NCBI GenBank assembly: GCA_943912255.1
Contig: CALTTP010000003.1
Location: 124,001 to 188,000, forward strand
Source: an uncultured Peptoniphilaceae bacterium
GTDB taxonomy: Bacteria; Bacillota; Clostridia; Tissierellales; Peptoniphilaceae
Length of the DNA: 64,000 nucleotides
Direction of reading: 5' to 3'
Shown: positions 8,914 to 15,832 of the stretch, piece after piece
How the letters are laid out: every line of letters starts with the position of its first letter
Position numbering within the stretch: the first letter of the stretch is position 1
Position numbers and translations under genes: made by a program
Notes under the pieces: generated by a model
What the model was told of the DNA's origin: nothing
Databases searched by the model: none
Seen by the model: only the letters and a program-made list of their open reading frames with translations

Positions 8914-9744
8914 ATGGCAAATTATAAATTTAGACAAATGCTTTTACCATCAAGCGACCACAGAACCTTTGGAAGCATGAAGCCTAAAACTGTAGTTATC
9001 CACAATACTGCAAATAGAGCTTCTGCATACAATGAGGCCAGTTATGTGCATAGTAAAAAAGGTGGTGTATCTTACCACTATGCTGTAGACGATAAAGAGG
9101 CAATACAGCTTATGCCTCACAATAAAAGTGGCTGGCACGCTGGCGAAGGTGGTAGGACAATAGGTGGTAGAAATGGAATTGCGATTGAGATTTGCTACAG
9201 CTTAGACAAAGGCGACAAAAGGTATCCTATAGCTGAAGATAACGCCGCTCACTTGGCAGCGAAGATTTTACTGCAAGAAGGACTTACTATAAATGACTTG
9301 TCTAAACATCAAGACTGGTCAGGAAAGTACTGTCCTCATAGAATGCTTGATAATAAGGGCTGGGAGCCTTTCAAAAGAAAAGTTGCAAAGTATATGGGCG
9401 AAATCAAAGGAAGCAGCTTAAGTGCAGAAAGCACAGGCAAGGGAGGAATGACTATGCTAGGAAATCGACCAGTTGCTATAATTTCAATAGTAAATGATGG
9501 GGATATCTCATCTGGGGCAATGCAGCAACTGCTGAATTATTTAACCCCAGACTATAATCCTGTAATCACAAAATCTGGAAAATTTGATTATGCAGGAATC
9601 AAAAGTAATTACATCATAGCACTTGGGGGAGAAAGAAAGCAGCATAGCGGTTATTGCAATTACTTTATAAGTGGTAGGACAGCTAAAGATACTTTGGCCA
9701 AGGCTAAAGACTTTAGATCCAATAAAGAAAAATATAGGGTATAG
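8914..9744 (+). CDS. N-acetylmuramoyl-L-alanine amidase (phage endolysin)
   Basis: 276 residues. Residues ~20-160 form an Amidase_2 / peptidoglycan recognition domain: VVIHNTAN carries the first zinc His, WHAG and IAIEIC follow, and KYCPHRM holds the late His. It should cut the amide bond between muramic acid and L-alanine at lysis. A Ser/Gly linker (~165-180) leads to a second domain (~180-276) with AIISIVNDGD and YIIALGGE motifs, probably a cell-wall binding unit that I cannot place in a family. The start follows AAGGAGGT with ideal spacing. Confidence 0.9.
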   Translation: MANYKFRQMLLPSSDHRTFGSMKPKTVVIHNTANRASAYNEASYVHSKKGGVSYHYAVDDKEAIQLMPHNKSGWHAGEGGRTIGGRNGIAIEICYSLDKGDKRYPIAEDNAAHLAAKILLQEGLTINDLSKHQDWSGKYCPHRMLDNKGWEPFKRKVAKYMGEIKGSSLSAESTGKGGMTMLGNRPVAIISIVNDGDISSGAMQQLLNYLTPDYNPVITKSGKFDYAGIKSNYIIALGGERKQHSGYCNYFISGRTAKDTLAKAKDFRSNKEKYRV

Positions 9745-9757
9745 GGGGTGATTTGAA

Positions 9758-9994
9758 ATGGTGATAGAGCAAACATCAATTTTAGCTGCAGTAATGGTAA
9801 CCGTCGAAGTTGTAAAGCAAGTGGTAGGAGAAGATATTAAGAGATATCTACCTTTAATATCTCTAGTGCTGGGAGTTGGAATTAATCTTTTTATGCAAGG
9901 AGTATCGCCAGAGTCAGTACTTACTGGGATATTACTTGGAGGTGCTGCTTGTGGTCTTTATGATTTTGGTAAAAAGACAGTACTAGATAGATAG
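9758..9994 (+). CDS. Phage holin
   Basis: A 78-residue protein with two hydrophobic segments (about 6-20 and 29-68, the second broken by a Gly-Val-x-Pro turn) and a charged C terminus. It follows the endolysin after 13 bp with an AGGGGGTGATT site, and a strong terminator follows. Size, membrane segments and position fit the holin that releases the endolysin. The lysis order here is XhlA-like, amidase, holin. Confidence 0.78.
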   Translation: MVIEQTSILAAVMVTVEVVKQVVGEDIKRYLPLISLVLGVGINLFMQGVSPESVLTGILLGGAACGLYDFGKKTVLDR

Positions 9995-10033
9995 CCTTAT
10001 ATAAGAGGTAGGAAAATTTTTTTTGAACTACAC

Positions 10034-10066
10034 GGGGAGATTAATTTCTCCCCCCTTATTTTTTTG
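10034..10066 (+). terminator. Terminator of the phage late (tail-lysis) operon
   Basis: A 7-bp perfect stem GGGGAGA / TCTCCCC with a TTAATT loop is followed by CCTTATTTTTTT. It lies just behind the holin gene and ends the rightward late transcript. Confidence 0.88.
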
Positions 10067-10111
10067 TCTCGATTTGTGACATTTTTGTAATAATTTACAG
10101 ATATTTGCCCT

Positions 10112-10156
10112 TTATATCTTGAATTTGTTGACAATTAAGATATAAGATGATATTAT
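10112..10156 (+). promoter_or_regulatory. Promoter with overlapping 9-bp inverted repeat (likely operator)
   Basis: The -35 box TTGACA (10128-10133) and -10 box TATTAT (10151-10156) are 17 bp apart. The arms TTATATCTT (10112-10120) and AAGATATAA (10137-10145) are exact reverse complements and flank the -35 box. This is a natural place for autoregulation by the ribbon-helix-helix protein encoded just downstream. The operator role is inferred. Confidence 0.7.
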
Positions 10157-10182
10157 ATAATCACAGGGAGGGAGGAAAGCAT

Positions 10183-10542
10183 ATGACAGACACAGACAAG
10201 AGACTACACATAAGAGTAGATGAAAAGTTACATGAAAGAATTAAAGAAAGGGCAGAAAAAGAAAACCGATCAATTTCAGAATTTGTTTTAAGGGCAGTAG
10301 AAAAAGACTTAGAAAGTGAAAAGGAGAAAAAAATGACTGAGACAAGAAAAGTAAAAAATTATGAAGTAGACGTAAACATAGAAAAAAACACCGCAGAACA
10401 CATAGTAGAAGTTAAGAGAAATGGCGAAAGATTAGCAGTTTACCCTTACCAACAACAAGGAGATGTAATGGTAAAGATGGACAAGGTTAATTTTAACACT
10501 TTAAGAGCTGGGATCTATAGCGGAAGAATCGAATTATACTAA
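10183..10542 (+). CDS. Ribbon-helix-helix (Arc/CopG-like) DNA-binding protein
   Basis: 119 residues from the ATG at 10183, which follows a strong GGAGGGAGGAAAG site; an earlier in-frame ATG at 10147 lies inside the promoter and is rejected. Residues ~5-45 match a ribbon-helix-helix fold: a beta strand RLHIRVDEKL, then two helices with NRSISEFVLRAV. Such proteins bind DNA as dimers and often repress their own promoter. The C-terminal ~70 residues (from MTETRKVKNY) form a separate small domain and have their own start context (AAGGAG 7 nt before an in-frame ATG at 10333). It may be a prophage regulator or antitoxin, but no toxin partner is recognised next to it. Confidence 0.75.
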   Translation: MTDTDKRLHIRVDEKLHERIKERAEKENRSISEFVLRAVEKDLESEKEKKMTETRKVKNYEVDVNIEKNTAEHIVEVKRNGERLAVYPYQQQGDVMVKMDKVNFNTLRAGIYSGRIELY

Positions 10543-10569
10543 TAAAATTAAAAATTTAGGGGGAGAAAA

Positions 10570-10986
10570 ATGTATACAGATTTAGAAAAGAAAATTTATA
10601 GAGTAAAAAGTGGAAAAAGTGAAATTTTTGAAGAGTGGAAAAAGTACGGACTAATCGCTGAAGAGGAGTTTATAGAAGCCCTTGAGTGGCTTGCAGAAGA
10701 TGAGCTACTGGAAGATAAGCACACTACAAGAGAGATAGGATTTAACATGAGTAGGCACATGAAAAATAAGCTTCTTTCAGAAAAGACTGACGGTTCAGAA
10801 AAGTTCGCAAGACCATATGATGAGACTAAACTTAAAGGAAAGCTTGTAAAATTAGGTAAAAGTTGGGGCAAGGTGTACTGCCCAGACGGAAGCCACTGGT
10901 ACGACTTTAGAGGTTTCTACGACGCAGAGACTGGCGAGCTTTGGTCTGTAGGGGAAGGCCGAATAAATATTTTCAGCTTCATATAA
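10570..10986 (+). CDS. Hypothetical prophage accessory protein
   Basis: 138 residues behind a GGGGGAG ribosome binding site, 27 bp after the ribbon-helix-helix gene and probably in its transcript. The N-terminal half is helical and acidic (EEWKKYGLIAEEEFIEALEW). The C-terminal half has an aromatic, beta-like region with YCPDGSHWYDFRGFYD. No signal peptide or membrane segment is seen. I do not recognise the family. Its place between the lysis genes and the prophage end suggests a lysogen-expressed accessory gene. Confidence 0.7.
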   Translation: MYTDLEKKIYRVKSGKSEIFEEWKKYGLIAEEEFIEALEWLAEDELLEDKHTTREIGFNMSRHMKNKLLSEKTDGSEKFARPYDETKLKGKLVKLGKSWGKVYCPDGSHWYDFRGFYDAETGELWSVGEGRINIFSFI

Positions 10987-10992
10987 AGAAAA

Positions 10993-11016
10993 GGGGTAGC
11001 CCACCACAGCTACTCC
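10993..11016 (+). terminator. Hairpin behind accessory gene (weak terminator)
   Basis: A stem GGGGTAGC / GCTACTCC (one G-T pair) with an 8-nt loop follows the accessory gene by a few bases. There is no T-run, so termination is uncertain and an RNA-stability role is equally possible. Confidence 0.4.
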
Positions 11017-11095
11017 CTCCCAAATCTAAAAATAAAATATTCTTAGATATACATGCAAGATAAGTATAGCACATAAAATAGAAAAGGAGAAGTTT

Positions 11096-11467
11096 ATGAG
11101 AAATCCATATGAAATTTCCCAGGAGCAAATTAGACTAGTAAAGCTTATAAAGGCTGCAGGACAAGAGATAGATACTAAGCTAGATATAGGTCAGTATGAG
11201 GACTGTATAAGAGCGACAAATAAAATTTTAGTGGAGCTGGACAGAACGGACTCCTTTACTGTAGAAGAGATGGTAGGAATTATGAGAAGGGTTTCTTCTA
11301 GTGGAGCAGATTTAAGCCGGGAAAAATTAAAAGCTGGAATTAAAAAGTCCGCCGATACTTTCCTCTCAGTAAAAAGACCCCTAGACCATAGTGATATTTT
11401 AGAAATTTTAGAAGCGGTCTTAAGATTGGAAAGCTATGTTATATTTTTAAAACTAAAGAAAAATTAA
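11096..11467 (+). CDS. Hypothetical prophage accessory protein
   Basis: A 123-residue, mostly helical soluble protein behind an AAAAGGAG site. It shows amphipathic helices throughout (for example AGQEIDTKLDIGQYEDCI), no signal peptide and no recognisable motif. It is the last protein gene before the CRISPR-like unit and the prophage end. I cannot assign a function. Its position is one where anti-defence or superinfection genes are often found, but nothing in the sequence proves that. Confidence 0.65.
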   Translation: MRNPYEISQEQIRLVKLIKAAGQEIDTKLDIGQYEDCIRATNKILVELDRTDSFTVEEMVGIMRRVSSSGADLSREKLKAGIKKSADTFLSVKRPLDHSDILEILEAVLRLESYVIFLKLKKN

Positions 11468-11472
11468 GAAAT

Positions 11473-11500
11473 TTGTAAAAACTGAAAATTATGGTATAAT
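11473..11500 (+). promoter_or_regulatory. Promoter of the CRISPR-like mini-array
   Basis: The -35-like TTGTAA (11473-11478) and consensus -10 TATAAT (11495-11500) are 16 bp apart. Transcription would start near 11507, only about 8 nt before the first repeat, so the RNA product begins almost at the repeat itself. Confidence 0.65.
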
Positions 11501-11514
11501 TTAAATATCTACAA

Positions 11515-11601
11515 TGTTCCCGCGTGTGCGGGGGTGATCCTATGTTGTTAAAGACTAACTTTATGGGATTTTAAATTGTTCCCGCAGTTGCGGGGGTAGG
11601 C
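11515..11601 (+). CRISPR. Orphan type I-E-like mini-array (repeat-spacer-repeat)
   Basis: Repeat 1 (11515-11541) reads TTCCCGC, loop GTGT, GCGGGGGTGATCCT. This is close to the type I-E repeat consensus, including the GGGGGTGATCC 3' half. Repeat 2 (11577-11601) keeps TGTTCCCGC, loop AGTT and GCGGGGGT but then diverges, as last repeats do. The copies are 62 bp apart, leaving a spacer of about 35 nt (11542-11576), close to the 61-bp I-E period. Both repeats form CCCGC / GCGGG hairpins. No cas gene is in the window. The unit has its own promoter and terminator and lies at the prophage end. It could be a phage mini-array or an RNA-based anti-CRISPR decoy. Confidence 0.68.
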
Positions 11602-11632
11602 ACTCATCTATTTATTAGTTGAGTGCCTTTGT
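11598..11632 (+). terminator. Terminator of the mini-array transcript
   Basis: A 9-bp perfect stem AGGCACTCA (11598-11606) / TGAGTGCCT (11620-11628) with a 13-nt loop is followed by a short T stretch. Its 5' arm begins inside the degenerate end of repeat 2, so the transcript is about 125 nt long. Confidence 0.65.
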
Positions 11633-11649
11633 ATATAAGTGTATAATTA

Positions 11650-11686
11650 TTAAGAGGGAGGAAATTTCCTCCCTCTTAAATTTTTG
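11650..11686. terminator. Perfect 30-bp palindrome, probable bidirectional terminator
   Basis: Positions 11650-11679 are an exact palindrome (15-bp arm starting TTAAGAGGGAGG) followed by ATTTTT on the right and preceded by A/T-rich bases on the left. No gene ends directly next to it, so it probably insulates the prophage end from neighbouring transcription. Confidence 0.7.
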
Positions 11687-11690
11687 GATA

Positions 11691-11713
11691 AAAGTTTGCT
11701 ACCAGTTTGCTAC
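11691..11713 (+). repeat. Direct repeat copy A, attachment-region type
   Basis: This is the first of two identical 23-bp copies (AAAGTTTGCTACC + AGTTTGCTAC). Each copy itself contains GTTTGCTAC twice. The second copy is at 11896. Short repeated motifs like this at a prophage edge are typical of tyrosine-integrase binding sites. The integrase gene is outside the window. Confidence 0.7.
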
Positions 11714-11806
11714 CCAAATAGGAAAACTTAGAAAAATATAGGGAAATTTACTGTTTTTATTTTCACAAGTGTTGTAATTCCAACGTTATAGAGAGATATA
11801 GAAAAA

Positions 11807-11844
11807 CAGAGAAAGGTAGTCGCACAGTCCCTTTCTCTGCACCA
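11807..11844 (+). other. 10-bp perfect hairpin ending in CACCA near the prophage end
   Basis: CAGAGAAAGG (11807-11816) pairs exactly with CCTTTCTCTG (11830-11839) across a 13-nt loop and is followed by CACCA. The end resembles a tRNA acceptor 3' end, but no T-arm or upstream tRNA body is present. It may be part of the phage attachment region or a small RNA element. Confidence 0.4.
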
Positions 11845-11895
11845 ATAAGCTTTAAAATGGCTATTTTAAGCTATTTATGTCCGAGAAAAATGTCT

Positions 11896-11918
11896 AAAGT
11901 TTGCTACCAGTTTGCTAC
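11896..11918 (+). repeat. Direct repeat copy B, attachment-region type
   Basis: The exact second copy of the 23-bp repeat at 11691-11713, 205 bp further on. If these are phage integrase sites, the prophage reaches at least to here and the junction lies between this copy and the terminator at 11944. Confidence 0.68.
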
Positions 11919-11943
11919 AGTAAAATAAAATAATAAGATTTGG

Positions 11944-11984
11944 CGTTTTCACATATGGAAATATGTGTAGACGTCTTTTTTATT
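11944..11984 (+). terminator. Strong terminator at the prophage/chromosome border
   Basis: A 13-position stem CGTTTTCACATAT / ATATGTGTAGACG (one mismatch, one G-T pair) with a GGAA loop is followed by TCTTTTTTATTT. No gene ends directly upstream, so it may be the original terminator of the chromosomal gene into which the phage inserted. The rest of 11990-12220 shows only a weak 44-65 residue ORF without a good start. Confidence 0.7.
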
Positions 11985-12222
11985 TATACAACTTACAAAG
12001 TTATGGAAGAAATACAAATAGGGAATTTAATTTTTTATCAACTAATAGAAACAGGGAAAATATTTGATATTAGCCCACCAAAAAACACTATAAAAAATCA
12101 GTTCAAAGACTGGAATTCTTTTTTAAATACTAGTTAGGAGACAAAAAACATATTCTTACTGTGACAAATATTAAAGTTTGAATTAATCCCAGTTTTTTTG
12201 TAAAATTTATATGAGTAAACTA

Positions 12223-12231
12223 TGTTATAAT
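12223..12231 (+). promoter_or_regulatory. Extended -10 promoter of the rnf operon
   Basis: TGTTATAAT is an extended -10 element (TG-N-TATAAT) about 100 bp before rnfC. No good -35 box is present, as is usual for this class. The same extended element occurs before folC at 55131. Confidence 0.6.
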
Positions 12232-12334
12232 AATTTACACGAGAGAAATAAAAATAGACAAAAGACTTGATGGAAAGTTAGGGATTTGTCGAATTTTACT
12301 TTCTTATGAAAAATAGATGAAAGGTAGGGGTGTT

Positions 12335-13660
12335 ATGAGTAAGATTGAGTTGACCTTTAAAGGTGGAACTCATATGCATGATTTTAAGGAATTGACTAAC
12401 AAATGTGAAATAAAGAAGGGTCCGACTCCTGAAAAAGTATTTATTGCTCTTCATCAACATACTGGTGTACCTTGTAGTCCACTAGTAAAAGTTGGGGATG
12501 AAGTTAAAATGGGGCAAAAGATAGGAGAGGCTCCAGGGACAATCACAGCTCCTGTACATGCAAGTGTTTCTGGTAAAGTGGTAGAAATTAAAGATTTAAC
12601 CACAGTTACAGGGGTACATACTAAAGCTGTCGTTATTGAAAATGACGGTTTGGATACTGTAGGATATACTCCTTATAATGATGGATATGAAAGTTTAGAT
12701 CCAGCTGTTATCGTTGAAAGGGTCAAGGAAGCTGGTATTGTTGGTCTTGGAGGGGCAGGTTTTCCAACCCATGTGAAAATTAGTACAAAGCCTGATGATA
12801 AGATAGACTATGTTCTTGTCAATGGTGCTGAATGTGAGCCTTATTTGACCAGTGACCAGAAGACTATGGAAAAGTTCCCGGAAAAAGTTGTAAATGGTTT
12901 AAGAATAGTTATGAAAGCCATGGGAGCTAAAAAAGGTTTTATTGGTATAGAGTCCAATAAACCAGATGCTATTAGACTTATTGATGAACAATGTAAGAAC
13001 TTTGATGATGTTGAAGTTTCTGTTCTAAAGACAAAGTATCCGCAAGGGGATCAAAGAAGATTAATAGACTCTATTTTGAAAATGAAGATGCCTTCTTCTA
13101 CAAGGAGTACCACTGAGGGGGTACAAGTTATTAACTCTAGCACGGCATGTGCAATATATGAGGCGGTTATTGAAGGAAAACCATTATATGAAAAGGTGAT
13201 TACTGTAACTGGTTCATCTATTAACGAGCCTTCTAATCTACTTGTTAGAGTTGGAACTCCTATTAATGAAATTTTTGATTTCTGTGGTGGACTGAATGAA
13301 GATGTTGGCAAGGTAATCATAGGTGGTCCTATGATGGGAGAAAGTCAATTTACCATTGATTTACCAACGATTAAAGCCGTTGGGGGTATCTTGGTGTTAA
13401 ATAGGGAAGAAGCAAAACCACCAGTTATTACACCTTGCATAAAATGTGGTAAATGTGTTGATGTTTGCCCAGTTCACCTAATGCCATTATATCTTCAATT
13501 AAATGTGCTACACGACAGATTTGAAGAGGCTAGGGATATGTATATCATGGACTGTATAGAATGTGGTTCTTGTTCCTATGTTTGTCCTTCAAAGAGGCCT
13601 TTAATCGAAGCTATTAGACATGGTAAGAGAGAATTAAGAGCTCAATCAAGTAAAAGATAG
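12335..13660 (+). CDS. rnfC: Rnf electron transport complex subunit C
   Basis: A 441-residue peripheral subunit of the ferredoxin:NAD+ oxidoreductase, the site of NADH/NAD+ and FMN binding. An N-terminal barrel-sandwich region carries ITAPVHASVSGKV (~residues 70-82). The nucleotide-binding part has GLGGAGFPTH (~137) and NGAECEPYLT. Two [4Fe-4S] ferredoxin motifs lie near the C terminus (CIKCGKCVDVCP ~368, CIECGSCSYVCP ~407). The ATG at 12335 follows AGGTAGGGGTG; an in-frame ATG at 12317 lies before that site. First gene of rnfCDGEAB, the usual order in Clostridia. Confidence 0.96.
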   Translation: MSKIELTFKGGTHMHDFKELTNKCEIKKGPTPEKVFIALHQHTGVPCSPLVKVGDEVKMGQKIGEAPGTITAPVHASVSGKVVEIKDLTTVTGVHTKAVVIENDGLDTVGYTPYNDGYESLDPAVIVERVKEAGIVGLGGAGFPTHVKISTKPDDKIDYVLVNGAECEPYLTSDQKTMEKFPEKVVNGLRIVMKAMGAKKGFIGIESNKPDAIRLIDEQCKNFDDVEVSVLKTKYPQGDQRRLIDSILKMKMPSSTRSTTEGVQVINSSTACAIYEAVIEGKPLYEKVITVTGSSINEPSNLLVRVGTPINEIFDFCGGLNEDVGKVIIGGPMMGESQFTIDLPTIKAVGGILVLNREEAKPPVITPCIKCGKCVDVCPVHLMPLYLQLNVLHDRFEEARDMYIMDCIECGSCSYVCPSKRPLIEAIRHGKRELRAQSSKR

Positions 13661-13671
13661 GAGAGAATAAC

Positions 13672-14628
13672 GTGGAGAAGAATTTAAAAAATCAAGAGGT
13701 TATTGATAATCTTCAAGATAGGTTGGAGGTTTCTGCTATTCCTCATATTAGATCTTCAATAACCAGTTCTAAGGTTATGCTAGATGTCTTAATAGCTCTT
13801 GTTCCAGCTTTTATTGCAGGGATATACTTTTTTGGTATTAGAGCTCTATTATTATGTCTAGTGTCTGTTGGCTCGGCAGTTCTTTCAGAATATGCCTTTG
13901 AAAAATTGACCAATAGACCAATTACAGTTGGTGATTTATCAGCTGTTATTACAGGTTTGTTATTGGCTTTTAACGTGCCTGTGACCATGCCATTTTACAT
14001 GGTAATTTTCGGAAGTATGTTTGCTATTATAATTACAAAGCAATTATTTGGTGGAATTGGAGCAAACTTTATGAACCCTGCTCTAGCTGCTAGAGCTGCA
14101 TTAATGGCATCTTGGCCAAAGGAAATGGCTAATTTCGTCGCTCCAGGAGCAGATGCAGTGGCAACTGCAACTCCCCTTGCTGGAGGAGAGGTTACTCTAT
14201 TTGATGCCTTTATAGGAAATATGGGTGGTACTATAGGAGAGGTTTCTGCCATTGCACTACTCATAGGTGGAGCTTATCTTCTAATAAAGAAAGTTATAAG
14301 CATAAGAATTCCATTGACATATATTTTAACTACGGTGGTTTTTTTATTCCTATTTGGAGTACCTGCTGAAGATCTATTAAAACATGTACTTATCGGTGGT
14401 TTGCTTCTTGGAGCAATCTTTATGGCAACAGATTATGTAACTGCTCCAGTCAGCAAAAAGGGACAGATAATATTTGCCTTTGGCTGTGGTCTTATAACAG
14501 CGGCAATCAGGGTGTTTGGTTCTTTACCAGAAGGGGTTTCCTACTCCATACTAGTGATGAACTGTGCTACACCTCTTATAGAAAAAATGACCATGCCTAA
14601 ACCTTTTGGAAGGGGAGGTAAGAAGTAA
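13672..14628 (+). CDS. rnfD: Rnf electron transport complex subunit D
   Basis: A 318-residue integral membrane subunit with about nine hydrophobic segments. It is one of the two Rnf subunits carrying covalent FMN. The ATATPL motif near residues 164-169 contains the Thr (about 167) that receives FMN by phosphoester bond. The start is a GTG with AGGAGAG upstream, 11 bp after rnfC. The stop codon overlaps the rnfG start as TAATG, implying coupled translation. With RnfG it moves electrons across the membrane while ions (Na+ or H+) are pumped. Confidence 0.96.
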   Translation: MEKNLKNQEVIDNLQDRLEVSAIPHIRSSITSSKVMLDVLIALVPAFIAGIYFFGIRALLLCLVSVGSAVLSEYAFEKLTNRPITVGDLSAVITGLLLAFNVPVTMPFYMVIFGSMFAIIITKQLFGGIGANFMNPALAARAALMASWPKEMANFVAPGADAVATATPLAGGEVTLFDAFIGNMGGTIGEVSAIALLIGGAYLLIKKVISIRIPLTYILTTVVFLFLFGVPAEDLLKHVLIGGLLLGAIFMATDYVTAPVSKKGQIIFAFGCGLITAAIRVFGSLPEGVSYSILVMNCATPLIEKMTMPKPFGRGGKK

Positions 14629-15212
14629 TGAAAAAGATTATAACTTTAGCAGCTAAATTATTTATAATAACAGCAGTTGCTACAGCTTGTCTTTCAATAG
14701 TAAATGGGTTTACTTCGCCAATAGTTGAAAATCGAGCTAAAGAACAGTATAAGATGTCCATGGAAGAGGTTTTTAAAGATGCAGATGACTTTAAATCTTT
14801 AGAAGAAGTAGATAAGGACAAGTTCACTAAGTTAACTGAAAGCAACGATAACGTTGAAGATATAGTAATTGCATCTAAGGGAGGAACTGAAATAGGATAT
14901 GTATTTAAGACCATTGGTAAAGGTGGTTATGGCGGTCCTATTAAGTTTGTTGTAGGAGTAGACAATGATGCAAATATCGTAGGATACAAGGTTCTAGAAT
15001 CCTCTGAAACTAAGGGATTTGGTTCTCAAGTTGCAGAAGAGCCCTTTATATCTTCAGTAGTGGGAAAGAATATGTCAGGAGAAATGGTAAGAGCTGAAAA
15101 TCCATCTAAGGAAAATGAAATTCAAGCTATTTCAGGAACTACCATATCAGTTAAAGCCATATTGAATGGATTGAATGGTGCTGTAAAAGCATTAGCAGAG
15201 TTGAGAGGATAG
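14628..15212 (+). CDS. rnfG: Rnf electron transport complex subunit G
   Basis: 194 residues. There is one N-terminal membrane anchor (~5-25), then an extracytoplasmic FMN-binding domain. The SGTTIS motif near residue 167 is the FMN attachment site (consensus S-G-A-T; the Thr is kept). KGFGSQVAEEPF upstream is also typical of the family. The start overlaps the rnfD stop. It works with RnfD as a flavin relay on the outer face of the membrane. Confidence 0.95.
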   Translation: MKKIITLAAKLFIITAVATACLSIVNGFTSPIVENRAKEQYKMSMEEVFKDADDFKSLEEVDKDKFTKLTESNDNVEDIVIASKGGTEIGYVFKTIGKGGYGGPIKFVVGVDNDANIVGYKVLESSETKGFGSQVAEEPFISSVVGKNMSGEMVRAENPSKENEIQAISGTTISVKAILNGLNGAVKALAELRG

Positions 15213-15221
15213 GGGGGAAAG

Positions 15222-15821
15222 ATGAAAAAGATATTAAAATGTGGAATTATTACCAATAACCCCGTTTTGATACAACTTGTTGGACTTTGTTCAGTACTAG
15301 GGGTTAGTACCACAGTTATGAACGCTTTAGGTATGGGGGTTGCGGTTATAGTCGTAGCTACTCTATCCAACCTAGTGGTTTCATTGTTAAGGAATTTCAT
15401 TCCCGATGAAATTAGAATACCATGCTATATCGTAGTTATAGCTTCTTTTGTAACCATAGTGGATATGGTGATGAAAGCTTATACACCAGCACTTTATGCC
15501 CAACTTGGTATCTTCATACCACTTATAGTAGTAAACTGTCTAATACTAGCTAGAGCAGAAGGCTTTGCAAATAAAAACAAGGTATTTCCTTCTGTTGTAG
15601 ACGGTTTTGCAAATGGTGTAGGGTATACGTTGACAATTGTGATATTAGCGTTTATCAGAGAGTTACTAGGTTCAGGTGCGATTTTTGGTTTTGAATTATT
15701 ATCAGGAGATAAGATCAAGCCGATAGGTATAATTGCACAAGCTCCCGGTTCCTTCATTGTACTTGGGTTTATCCTTGCAGTGTTTAACTACATTACAATG
15801 AAAAAAGAAAAGAATAATTAG
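15222..15821 (+). CDS. rnfE: Rnf electron transport complex subunit E
   Basis: A 199-residue, six-helix membrane protein of the RnfA/RnfE (NqrD/E) family. It starts KKILKCGIITNNPVLIQLVG, the family signature with the conserved Cys (residue 5). A second Cys lies in VVNCLILARAE. In the family these Cys residues hold a [2Fe-2S] centre within the membrane between paired RnfA and RnfE. RBS GGGGGGAAAG; 9 bp after rnfG and 11 bp before rnfA. Confidence 0.95.
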   Translation: MKKILKCGIITNNPVLIQLVGLCSVLGVSTTVMNALGMGVAVIVVATLSNLVVSLLRNFIPDEIRIPCYIVVIASFVTIVDMVMKAYTPALYAQLGIFIPLIVVNCLILARAEGFANKNKVFPSVVDGFANGVGYTLTIVILAFIRELLGSGAIFGFELLSGDKIKPIGIIAQAPGSFIVLGFILAVFNYITMKKEKNN

Positions 15822-15832
15822 GGGAGGAGAAT

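Noticed and set aside
11770..11844. A complete tRNA gene ending in CACCA
   Set aside because: There is no T-arm, anticodon arm or matching 5' acceptor strand; only the last bases look like a tRNA end.
11940..12137. 65-residue ORF after the prophage border
   Set aside because: It starts with a TTG inside the terminator hairpin and has no ribosome binding site. A 44-residue internal version from 12003 is also unsupported.
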